Shown: one piece after another, positions 1 through 5,090 of the stretch
Layout of the letters: each line of letters begins with the position of its first letter
Position numbering within the stretch: the stretch's first letter is position 1
From: Thermoplasmata archaeon
GTDB lineage: Archaea; Thermoplasmatota; Thermoplasmata; Sysuiplasmatales; Sysuiplasmataceae
DNA length: 5,090 nt
Direction: 5' to 3'
Assembly: GCA_021811925.1 (NCBI GenBank)
Contig: JAKAPY010000141.1
Location: 1 to 5,090, forward strand
Translations under genes and position numbers: made by a program
The notes under the pieces: generated by a model
Databases searched by the model: none
Seen by the model: only the letters and a program-made list of their open reading frames with translations
What the model was told of the DNA's origin: nothing

Positions 1-111
1 GCGGCGCCTTCAGGACAGTCATGAAGAAGTAAGGACAGACGCATTCTGTTCTGGCCTCCGCAAAACCCCTTTATATTTCATTAATTTTCAGCGTTTGCTA
101 CGGCCGGCAAC

Positions 112-139
112 GTGTTAATATACTGAATAGACTTAACAC
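112..139. repeat. Inverted repeat GTGTTAA/TTAACAC around the proteasome TATA box
   Basis: GTGTTAA at 112-118 and TTAACAC at 133-139 are perfect 7-base reverse complements separated by 14 bases. Half-site centres are 21 bases apart, about two helical turns. The left arm overlaps the start of the TATA-like box and the right arm ends five bases before the ATG. This is the geometry of a site for a dimeric DNA-binding regulator. As an RNA hairpin it is unlikely, because most of it lies upstream of the predicted transcription start. Confidence 0.45.
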
Positions 140-144
140 ATTTT
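112..144 (+). promoter_or_regulatory. Proteasome beta promoter, probably leaderless
   Basis: An AT-rich box TTAATATAC at 115-123 is centred 26 bases before the ATG at 145, the usual distance from an archaeal TATA box to the transcription start. No Shine-Dalgarno-like purine run precedes the ATG. The simplest reading is a leaderless mRNA starting at or next to the ATG. A second T/A-rich stretch at 70-80 (TTTATATTTCA) could serve a longer transcript or a divergent gene. Inferred from sequence only. Confidence 0.6.
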
Positions 145-786
145 ATGCAAAACATGATTCAGTCGACAGGCACCACGACACTTGCTTTCAAATGGCGCGA
201 CGGCGTCATAATCGCAACGGACAGGCGGGCCACGATGGATACGATGATCAGCTCAAAAACAATTTCAAAGCAGCATAAAATCAGCGACCATATTGCAATG
301 ACAATTGCGGGCGGCGTCGGAGACAGCCAGCACATGGTCAAGGTGCTGCAGGCTGAAAGCGGCATCTTCTTCTTCAAGAACGGGTACGAGATTTCCGTGG
401 GAGGCGTGTCGACACTGCTTGCCAACATACTCAACCAGACGAAGTTCTATCCAGAATACACCTTCCCTATCATAGCAGGCGTGGACGGGTCCGGACCTCA
501 TGTCTACTCCGTAGATCCTGCAGGTGGCTGTGAACAGGATGATTTCATTTCTGTCGGCTCAGGCTCACCGTATGTCTACGGTGTCATGGAAGACAGGTAC
601 AAATCGACGGAACTGACGAGGGAAGAGGCCCTTGACCTTGCCGTCCGTGCCCTCTGTTCCGCTCTGAAACGTGACGCGGCAACAGGAAACGGAATAGATG
701 TTGTGGCTATCACTGCAAAGGAATACTACAAGTGGCCAGACAAGGAAGTCACAAAGCTTGCATCCAAATACGGTGTGAACTTCTGA
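145..786 (+). CDS. psmB: 20S proteasome beta subunit (N-terminal threonine peptidase)
   Basis: This is the catalytic beta subunit of the archaeal 20S proteasome. Beta rings sit between alpha rings in a cytosolic barrel and degrade unfolded proteins, usually fed by the PAN or Cdc48 ATPases. The 213-residue product has the family's usual length. A nine-residue propeptide ending in TG precedes Thr10, which becomes catalytic Thr1 after self-cleavage. The other active-site residues in mature numbering are Asp17 (Asp26 here, in ATDRRAT), Arg19 and Lys33 (Lys42). The GSGS motif at 138-141 and RDAATG at 176-181 supply the remaining conserved Ser and Asp positions; the last motif has Thr where the Thermoplasma protein, as I recall it, has Ser. 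The closest remembered relative is the Thermoplasma acidophilum beta subunit, matching in TIAG, LNQ, AGG and GSGSP-VYG. The start at 145 fits the promoter; Met4 at 154 would shorten the propeptide. The alpha subunit is not in the window. Confidence 0.97.
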   Translation: MQNMIQSTGTTTLAFKWRDGVIIATDRRATMDTMISSKTISKQHKISDHIAMTIAGGVGDSQHMVKVLQAESGIFFFKNGYEISVGGVSTLLANILNQTKFYPEYTFPIIAGVDGSGPHVYSVDPAGGCEQDDFISVGSGSPYVYGVMEDRYKSTELTREEALDLAVRALCSALKRDAATGNGIDVVAITAKEYYKWPDKEVTKLASKYGVNF

Positions 787-831
787 AATTACGTGATTCC
801 ATCCGCCGCGCCGTACCAATGGCCAGCAGTT

Positions 832-1134
832 TCAGGTGAGCCAGCCCAGCTGCCTCTTGGCGTCATCGGACATCTTCTCGGGCGACCATGCCGGTTCCCA
901 CACTATGTCCACTGTCGCCTCTTTCACGTCCTTTATTGAAAGAAGCTTGTTCGTCACGTCCTCCTTCAGAAGGCCGCTGACGGGGCAGCCGGGGGCAGTA
1001 AGCGTCATTTCGACGCCAACCTTCTCACCCACAATATCCACCTTGTATACAAGTCCCAGATCCACTATGTTGATAGGTATTTCAGGATCGTAGCATTCTC
1101 GAAGCACTTCGAGAACCTCTTCTTTGTTTGTCAT
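832..1134 (-). CDS. MIP18/DUF59 family metal-sulfur cluster assembly factor (SufT/PaaD-like)
   Basis: A small cytosolic protein of the MIP18 (DUF59, Pfam FeS_assembly_P) family. Its members help mature or deliver iron-sulfur clusters, as SufT does in bacteria and CIA2/MIP18 does in eukaryotes. The 100-residue product contains nearly the whole domain: the family signature DPEIPINIVDLGLVY at 16-30, the TAPGCP motif at 46-51 with the conserved Cys50, and the typical ending WEPAWSPEKMS followed by QLGW. I chose the start at 1134 because an AGGTGA ribosome binding site lies 7 bases upstream and because this start gives the normal family length. The open frame extends to an ATG at 1221, but those 29 extra residues match nothing in the family. 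The gene is convergent with the proteasome gene, with 45 bases between the stops. A single-gene unit is likely. Which apo-protein it serves cannot be told from here. Confidence 0.93.
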   Translation of the reverse strand: MTNKEEVLEVLRECYDPEIPINIVDLGLVYKVDIVGEKVGVEMTLTAPGCPVSGLLKEDVTNKLLSIKDVKEATVDIVWEPAWSPEKMSDDAKRQLGWLT

Positions 1135-1141
1135 TCGCCAT

Positions 1142-1147
1142 TCACCT
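1142..1147 (-). promoter_or_regulatory. Ribosome binding site AGGTGA of the DUF59 gene
   Basis: Read on the minus strand this is AGGTGA, complementary to the archaeal 16S rRNA 3' end (…AUCACCUCC). It lies 7 bases before the ATG at 1134. It decides the start in favour of 1134 over the in-frame ATG at 1221. Confidence 0.75.
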
Positions 1148-1169
1148 TCGCCTTTACTATTTTGATACA

Positions 1170-1180
1170 ATTTAATAAGC
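1170..1180 (-). promoter_or_regulatory. TATA box of the DUF59 gene
   Basis: On the minus strand the sequence is GCTTATTAAAT, centred near 1175. A start of transcription 25-27 bases downstream falls near 1149, just before the AGGTGA site. The mRNA would then have a leader of about 15 bases, enough to hold the ribosome binding site. The two elements support each other and the short form of the protein. Confidence 0.5.
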
Positions 1181-1259
1181 CTTGCTGTAGTTGGTGCAGC
1201 TAAGAAAACGGCCATCTCCATCCGTCCAGCCCCTGTAAAGGTTGCCCCTTTCTGGCATG

Positions 1260-1267
1260 TTTAAATA
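1260..1267 (+). promoter_or_regulatory. Strong TATA-like box upstream of the S53 peptidase
   Basis: TTTAAATA is close to the archaeal TATA consensus. Its expected start of transcription is about 1288-1291, giving the peptidase mRNA a leader of roughly 87 bases if translation begins at 1377. The ATG at 1287 lies at or just before that start point, so it could be used only if transcription starts slightly early. The core TTTAAA is symmetrical, so the box may also work toward the minus strand. Confidence 0.45.
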
Positions 1268-1346
1268 GCTGTGTCAATAACCGGAAATGCGAAAGGGCGG
1301 GACACATTCGCGCTTGATGTCCCTGTCGGATAGCCGAAAACAAAGT

Positions 1347-1354
1347 CATTTAAG
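1347..1354 (+). promoter_or_regulatory. Weaker TATA-like box 26 bases before the S53 ATG
   Basis: CATTTAAG is centred near 1350.5, about 26 bases before the ATG at 1377, the distance expected for a leaderless transcript. The match is weaker than the box at 1260-1267. It supports the start at 1377 but could be chance. Confidence 0.3.
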
Positions 1355-1355
1355 A

Positions 1356-1369
1356 ACGATCAGGATCGT
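1356..1369. repeat. Perfect palindrome ACGATC-AG-GATCGT before the S53 start
   Basis: Two perfectly complementary 6-base arms (1356-1361 and 1364-1369) flank two central bases, ending 7 bases before the ATG at 1377. It could be an operator for a dimeric regulator. In an mRNA started from 1290 it could only be a weak hairpin, since a two-base loop would force the inner pairs open. No Shine-Dalgarno sequence is visible between it and the ATG. Confidence 0.4.
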
Positions 1370-1376
1370 CCTCCAG

Positions 1377-4238
1377 ATGAAGAAACTACTCGCTGCATTT
1401 GTCGCCCTGGCACTTATTACAGTATATTCTCTCCAGGTTGCTGCCCCAGGAGCTTACGGCTCCGCATCGCCACTTGTACCTGTCACGTCCGACGCTATCG
1501 GCATCCCTGCCGGTGCGGTCAATACACATGCGCAGTCAAATCATTCGATTGACGTCATGTTCTCACTCGACTTTTCAAATCAGGCGGCACTCGACACGCT
1601 GCTCACAAAACTATACACACCGGGTAATCCGGAGTATCATCACTGGCTCTCTCCTGCGCAGTTTTATTCAAGTTTCGCTCCTTCCCATTCAACCGTCATT
1701 GCTCTTGAAAACTACATGGCGCAGTACGGTGCGTCAACCGTCGGCGTTTCCGGTGATGGCTCACTCGTGACATTTTCAGCATCGGAGGGAGCAATCCACA
1801 ACGCCCTCGGCGTCTCATTCTATTCATTTGAAATTGGCGGAAGGCAGTACTACAGCTCTACGGGAGTGCCTTTCTTGCCTCTTGCCCTCGCAAGTGGAAT
1901 CAATGGAATTCAGGGACTGCAGGACTATGCCCAGTTCTCTCACCCGGCCCTTTCCACGTCTAATTCCACCACCTCCTCTCCATCATATGTCCCCCCGACA
2001 TCGCCGACAGCAACCCCTCCATTTAACCCCGCGACAATAAAGGAAGCATACAATTTCACTGGTCTGTACAAGAGAGGAATCTTCGGAGGCGGTGTCTCCC
2101 TCTCAATTGTCACCGCCTACTCATACCTGAACAGCACTCTCCAGACATTCGACAGCCAGTTTGGCATAGCGCCATACAAGGTCAACCAGGTGCAGCCGCT
2201 TGGTCCGCCCAGCAATACCAGCCTCGAAACCACCCTCGATGCCGAATGGATGACGGCCATAGCGCCGAATGCGACAATCAATGTTGTTGAGGGACCGAAT
2301 GCACAGGTAAGCACATTCACGAGCCTCTTTGAATACGTCGTCCAGCACAACATTTCCTCCGTGGTCAGCACAAGCTGGGGAACGCCAGAGAGCCAGACCC
2401 CGCCATCCACAATAACCTCTGACAACAACATATTCAAACAGGCCGCCGCGCAGGGCATTGCGATTACAACTGCTTCGGGTGATAACGGCGCATATGACAA
2501 CACATCCAGCCTTACTCCTGATTTTCCTTCATCGTCGCCGTATGTTACCGCAGTGGGAGGAACATGGCTCAACCTGACGCAGAGTGGTTCTAACGTGGTC
2601 AGGGCCTCCGAAACAGCATGGTCAAAGAGCGGGGGAGGAATAAGCAATGTTTTCCCTGTTCCCGCCTACCAGAAAAATCTTCCGGGCGGACTTGTCCTCA
2701 AGGGCAGGGGCGTTCCCGATGTTGCGCTGAATGCCCAGCCCTCCTCCAGTTATTTCGTCTACTACCAGTCTTCCACTCCTCCTTCTGGATGGCTTGCCGC
2801 AGGTGGCACCAGTTTCGGTGCACCAATATGGGCGGGAATTATAGGCCTTGAAAACCAGCTCAGGAACACCACGGGAGAGGGAAATATCGGTTTCCTGAAT
2901 CCGTTCATTTACAACATTTCACTCACATCCAACTACAGCAGTGCCTTCTACGATATCACGCAGGGCAACAACGGTTATTATTCTGCAGGACCGGGCTATG
3001 ATCTTGTTACCGGACTGGGCACACCCGATGTCACAAGCATGGCGCTGATGCTTGCCAAGATACCTGCGCAGCCCCTGTCCGTGAAGGCATCGGCAACTCC
3101 AAGCTGGGGAGATTCGCCCCTGCTTACCTCGCTGTATGCCAATGTAAGTGGTGGTTTCTCGCCATACAATGTTACCTGGTTTTTGAACGGATCGCTTAAC
3201 GGGTACGGTTTCAATCATATCGTCAAGCTGGATGGTGCTGCGGTTTACCACTTCAAGGTGGTTGCCAAAGACAATGTGTCCGCCACTGCATCTTCCTTTG
3301 TCAACGTGACAGTTTACAGCGACAGCAACAGAAACCCCCTGACGCTCAATGCCTCGCCCTCGGCCGGCGACGCGAATCTGACCGTCAGTTTCAGCGGTAC
3401 ACTGCAAAATCCGCCAGGCCTCCTCACATCTTCCTTCTATATCTGGGCGTTTGGCGATTCTCCCCGCCCGTTGAACAATTCATCTCCGTCGACTTCGCAT
3501 CAGTACACCACAGGTGGAAACTTCACAGCACTGCTGACCGCCTACATCCAGTCCTCGAATTCAACGAGAGGGTACTACACCACTCAGGCAACCGCCAAAG
3601 TGAATGTGGCGCCACACCTCAGAGCCACGATTCTGTCAAGCAGGACGGGAGGAAGCTATCCGCTCCACCTCAAACTGGTCGCGTCGCAAAAGGGAGGCAC
3701 GCCCTCCTTCGCCTATTCTTGGTCATACTCAAACACAAGTGGTTCTTTCAAATCCACTTCAGGCGTTGTGTATGTCAACTACACGGCAGTGGGGATATAC
3801 CATGTCAAACTCACGGTGACCGACAAGTACAAGTCATCTTCCACAACAACGAAGACCATCAATGTCTACACTCCCATGGTTGTAAACATAACGGTATCCC
3901 CGTCAACCAGCGGTGTGACGCCTTTCAATGTCACGCTGCACGCGTCAGTCAGCGGCGGCGCGGGCGGTTACTACTACGAATGGTCGTTTGACAACACAAG
4001 CACAAAGGCAGGGAATCCCATAACACATGTCTTCCAGAACGGCGGGAGCAAGACAATAACACTGACTGTCACGGACCTTGCCGGAGACACGGCGTATGGA
4101 AACGTTTCAGTTAGCGTCCAGTCTCTTGGCCTCCTGAACCTGCTGAAGGGCGAGGCTGCATTCGTAATTCTTGCAGCCACGGTCATAGTGGCGGCACTGA
4201 TCAGCTATGCAATATCAAGAAAAAGAAAGAAGCTATGA
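1377..4238 (+). CDS. Membrane-anchored S53 (sedolisin/kumamolisin-type) peptidase with PKD-like domains
   Basis: This is a secreted serine-carboxyl peptidase of family S53, whose characterised members work at acid pH; here it is tethered to the cell surface. Numbering is from the ATG at 1377 (953 residues). Residues 1-28 are a signal peptide (MKKLLAAF start, AYG or GSA cleavage). Residues 29-188 are the pro-kumamolisin domain with YHHWLSP at 87-93. Residues 189-215 are a Ser/Thr/Pro linker, the likely region of self-processing. The catalytic domain spans about 216-560. It has Glu284 and Asp288 (E-TTL-D), oxyanion Asp369 in SGDNG, nucleophile Ser479 in GGTSFGAP, and calcium-site elements at Asp526 (DIT) and in GYDLVTGLGTPD (541-551 region). 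All key residues are present. Four beta-sandwich domains follow at about 566-649, 654-744, 747-833 and 834-916; the second has a PKD-like WAFGD, and the third and fourth end in LTVTD. A transmembrane helix at 927-946 and the tail RKRKKL close the protein. About 29 N-X-S/T sequons are present. In-frame ATGs at 1287 and 1317 would add hydrophilic residues ahead of the signal peptide, so 1377 is preferred. Confidence 0.95.
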   Translation: MKKLLAAFVALALITVYSLQVAAPGAYGSASPLVPVTSDAIGIPAGAVNTHAQSNHSIDVMFSLDFSNQAALDTLLTKLYTPGNPEYHHWLSPAQFYSSFAPSHSTVIALENYMAQYGASTVGVSGDGSLVTFSASEGAIHNALGVSFYSFEIGGRQYYSSTGVPFLPLALASGINGIQGLQDYAQFSHPALSTSNSTTSSPSYVPPTSPTATPPFNPATIKEAYNFTGLYKRGIFGGGVSLSIVTAYSYLNSTLQTFDSQFGIAPYKVNQVQPLGPPSNTSLETTLDAEWMTAIAPNATINVVEGPNAQVSTFTSLFEYVVQHNISSVVSTSWGTPESQTPPSTITSDNNIFKQAAAQGIAITTASGDNGAYDNTSSLTPDFPSSSPYVTAVGGTWLNLTQSGSNVVRASETAWSKSGGGISNVFPVPAYQKNLPGGLVLKGRGVPDVALNAQPSSSYFVYYQSSTPPSGWLAAGGTSFGAPIWAGIIGLENQLRNTTGEGNIGFLNPFIYNISLTSNYSSAFYDITQGNNGYYSAGPGYDLVTGLGTPDVTSMALMLAKIPAQPLSVKASATPSWGDSPLLTSLYANVSGGFSPYNVTWFLNGSLNGYGFNHIVKLDGAAVYHFKVVAKDNVSATASSFVNVTVYSDSNRNPLTLNASPSAGDANLTVSFSGTLQNPPGLLTSSFYIWAFGDSPRPLNNSSPSTSHQYTTGGNFTALLTAYIQSSNSTRGYYTTQATAKVNVAPHLRATILSSRTGGSYPLHLKLVASQKGGTPSFAYSWSYSNTSGSFKSTSGVVYVNYTAVGIYHVKLTVTDKYKSSSTTTKTINVYTPMVVNITVSPSTSGVTPFNVTLHASVSGGAGGYYYEWSFDNTSTKAGNPITHVFQNGGSKTITLTVTDLAGDTAYGNVSVSVQSLGLLNLLKGEAAFVILAATVIVAALISYAISRKRKKL

Positions 4239-4246
4239 GCAATGCA

Positions 4247-4276
4247 CCTGGCCCCTGAATTGGAGCCGCGGCCAGG
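4247..4276 (+). repeat. Hairpin between the S53 and SWIM genes
   Basis: CCTGGCC (4247-4253) and GGCCAGG (4270-4276) form a perfect GC-rich 7-base stem with a 16-base loop, starting 9 bases after the S53 stop. No T-run follows, so it is not a classical intrinsic terminator. It may slow decay from the 3' end of the peptidase mRNA or separate the two genes. Confidence 0.35.
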
Positions 4277-4301
4277 ACCCATGATGCTCGCCTGCTGACT
4301 G

Positions 4302-4308
4302 TATATAT
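4302..4308 (+). promoter_or_regulatory. TATA box overlapping the SWIM-gene ATG
   Basis: TATATAT at 4302-4308 contains the first two bases of the ATG at 4307. Its centre (4305) lies 26 bases before an in-frame GTG at 4331. If this is the real promoter, transcription would begin at the GTG and the ATG would not be in the message. Confidence 0.4.
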
Positions 4309-4627
4309 GCAGAAAGCCGTTACGTGTCTCGTGCCCCTAAGGTCGTCGATATACAGCAAGGGTCTCGAAATTTACAGGCGCGGCGGGGTCGCGATTGACG
4401 TAGAGACAGAAAAATCGGTGTACCTCTTTGTCGAGGGTGAGCACCAGAAGTATGACGTAAGGCTGATGAGCGACGACACTTTCAACTGCACCTGCAAGCT
4501 GGGCAGCCTGAAGGCGGGCAAGGGTGTTCTGTGTTCTCATGTTGTCGCTTCCATTCTCTTCATGTCTGAGAGGCAGTCCGCAGAGAAGCGGGGCGCGGTT
4601 GCGAAGTCGGAGTCCAGTGCCGATTGA
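4307..4627 (+). CDS. Small SWIM zinc-finger protein
   Basis: The 106-residue product has a SWIM zinc finger (CxCxnCxH): Cys61 and Cys63 in NCTCK, then Cys76 and His78 in LCSHVVAS, with 12 residues between the two halves. SWIM fingers are predicted to bind DNA or protein and occur in SWI2/SNF2 ATPases, MuDR transposases and many short archaeal proteins of unknown role. The N-terminal half (IYSKGLEIYRRGGV at 15-28, then a strand rich in V, Y and D) is like the beta-rich lead-in common in stand-alone SWIM proteins. The last 20 residues are charged and probably disordered. No enzymatic domain is attached, so it is not a helicase or transposase. No ribosome binding site precedes the ATG, and a TATA-like box overlaps it, so the true start may be the GTG at 4331, giving 98 residues with the finger intact. 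It follows the S53 gene by 68 bases. The specific function is unknown. Confidence 0.85.
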   Translation: MQKAVTCLVPLRSSIYSKGLEIYRRGGVAIDVETEKSVYLFVEGEHQKYDVRLMSDDTFNCTCKLGSLKAGKGVLCSHVVASILFMSERQSAEKRGAVAKSESSAD

Positions 4628-4662
4628 AATTTGCGGGTTGGCGCCTTAATGTGTTCGGCTGC

Positions 4663-5090
4663 TCAGCGCCTGTTCCTGATTGCTATTATGCCCACGCCCA
4701 CCATTGCTGTCACAAGCGCTATCGGGCCCACAACTGCAAACCAGGGCACAAAGTTTACTCCCGACACCGTGGCCGTGAGTATTTCGCCTGTCAGCAGAAC
4801 AAACGAACTTGTGGATGCCGTCACAGTGAGCGTGAAAGTGTTTGAAAATGCGGATGGGTTGCCTTCCGAATAGAGCAGGAAACTGAGTGTCGCGTTGTTG
4901 CCCAGGGTTGCGTTCTGCGGTATGGCTATTGTTATCTCGTTTGAGAAGTTGTGTGATGACTCCACTGTGAAAGATGGCTGGCTGATGACATAACTCCAGC
5001 CCGGGGGGCCGCTGAAGCGTATGTCGCCTATGTTTAGCTGTATCTCCCTGAACCCCCCCTGTGCGCTTATGTTCAGGTAGAAATGTGCAC
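4663..5090 (-). CDS. C-terminal part of a membrane-anchored surface protein (NEW3-like domain), 5' end outside the window
   Basis: The frame is open from the stop at 4665-4663 to the window edge, giving 141 visible residues; the N-terminus lies beyond 5090. The GTG at 4965 is an internal valine, not a start, because coding-like sequence continues upstream (AHFYLNISAQGGF near the edge, then FSGPPGWSYVISQPSF). The visible part resembles the NEW3/NPCBM-associated beta-sandwich: a PPGW turn, alternating hydrophobic strands, and IPQNATLGNNATL leading to a last strand, FTLTVTAS. A hydrophobic helix of about 22 residues (VPWFAVVGPIALV onward) and the basic tail RNRR end the protein, so the ectodomain should face outward. 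Four N-X-S/T sequons fit a glycosylated surface protein. Domain identity rests on pattern only, and the function of the missing N-terminal part cannot be guessed. It is convergent with the SWIM gene, 35 bases apart. Confidence 0.8.
   Translation of the reverse strand, partial: AHFYLNISAQGGFREIQLNIGDIRFSGPPGWSYVISQPSFTVESSHNFSNEITIAIPQNATLGNNATLSFLLYSEGNPSAFSNTFTLTVTASTSSFVLLTGEILTATVSGVNFVPWFAVVGPIALVTAMVGVGIIAIRNRR

Larger units (their letters stand above)
1..144. other. Edge region, no assignable gene; ends in proteasome promoter
   Basis: No complete gene is visible. On the plus strand, bases 3-32 read GAFRTVMKK and then a TAA stop, which could be the tail of an upstream gene running into the window. 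On the minus strand, an ATG at 44-42 opens a frame reading MRLSLLLHDC to the window edge. It has a GGAGG 10 bases upstream and a TATA-like stretch at 70-80 about 30 bases upstream, so a divergent gene is equally possible. Both fragments are too short for a product call, and the neighbouring sequence would decide between them. Bases 45-110 hold no open frame worth naming. Confidence 0.35.

Noticed and set aside
787..831. Possible terminator between the convergent proteasome and DUF59 genes
   Set aside because: There is no T-run on either strand and no stable hairpin in these 45 bases.
1181..1204. Imperfect inverted repeat CTTGCTG / CAGC-T-AAG upstream of the DUF59 TATA box
   Set aside because: Pairing needs a bulge and only four bases are continuous, so it is within chance expectation.
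1135..1221. N-terminal extension of the DUF59 protein to the ATG at 1221
   Set aside because: The extension contains the likely TATA box and the AGGTGA site of the shorter form, and it matches nothing in the family.
1287..1376. N-terminal extension of the S53 protein from the ATG at 1287
   Set aside because: It would place about 30 hydrophilic, basic residues before a normal signal peptide. It is kept only as an alternative start.
2117..2647. Minus-strand open frame of 176 codons inside the S53 gene
   Set aside because: It lies opposite the catalytic domain, whose plus-strand reading has unmistakable S53 motifs. The antisense product shows no recognisable motif and no promoter or ribosome binding site.
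2919..3407. Minus-strand open frame of 162 codons inside the S53 gene
   Set aside because: It is a shadow of the end of the catalytic domain and the first stalk domains. The translation has no family signal.
4281..4298. Tandem ATGATG with a short open frame (MMLAC) before the SWIM gene
   Set aside because: It stops after five codons, is out of frame with the SWIM gene and has no ribosome binding site.
4624..4873. Plus-strand open frames overlapping the minus-strand surface protein
   Set aside because: They are opposite a frame with a clear membrane helix, basic tail and sequons that stays open to the window edge. The plus-strand products look like random translations.

Overview
The window looks archaeal, most likely from the Thermoplasmata or a related acidophilic lineage; this is inference. 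It carries a 20S proteasome beta subunit with the archaeal N-terminal threonine layout. Its promoters are TATA boxes placed about 25 bases before a start codon, as in leaderless archaeal transcripts. One ribosome binding site reads AGGTGA. It also carries a large membrane-anchored peptidase of the acid-active S53 (sedolisin/kumamolisin) family, rich in N-glycosylation sequons. Base composition is roughly balanced by eye and is similar across the window. There is no RNA gene, insertion sequence, CRISPR array or phage gene.

Layout: 1-144 is an edge region with no assignable gene, ending in the proteasome promoter. 145-786 (+) is the proteasome beta subunit. 832-1134 (-) is a MIP18/DUF59 (SufT-like) iron-sulfur assembly factor, convergent with the proteasome gene. 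1135-1376 is a divergent promoter region. 1377-4238 (+) is the S53 peptidase: signal peptide, propeptide, catalytic domain, four PKD/Ig-like domains, C-terminal membrane anchor. 4307-4627 (+) is a small SWIM zinc-finger protein. 4663-5090 (-) is the C-terminal part of a second surface protein, with a NEW3-like beta domain and a terminal membrane anchor, cut by the window edge.

The genes do not form one obvious operon. The first two are intracellular housekeeping functions (protein turnover, Fe-S cluster maturation). The S53 peptidase and the partial minus-strand protein are both predicted to be anchored in the membrane with an extracellular, glycosylated ectodomain and a short basic cytoplasmic tail. 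They are separated by the small SWIM protein, which probably binds nucleic acid or protein.

I found no convincing new multi-gene system. The signals most worth a second look are at fine scale: a 7-bp inverted repeat framing the proteasome TATA box, a perfect 14-base palindrome just before the peptidase start, a SWIM-gene TATA box that overlaps the annotated ATG and points to a GTG start 24 bases later, and the sequon density of the peptidase.
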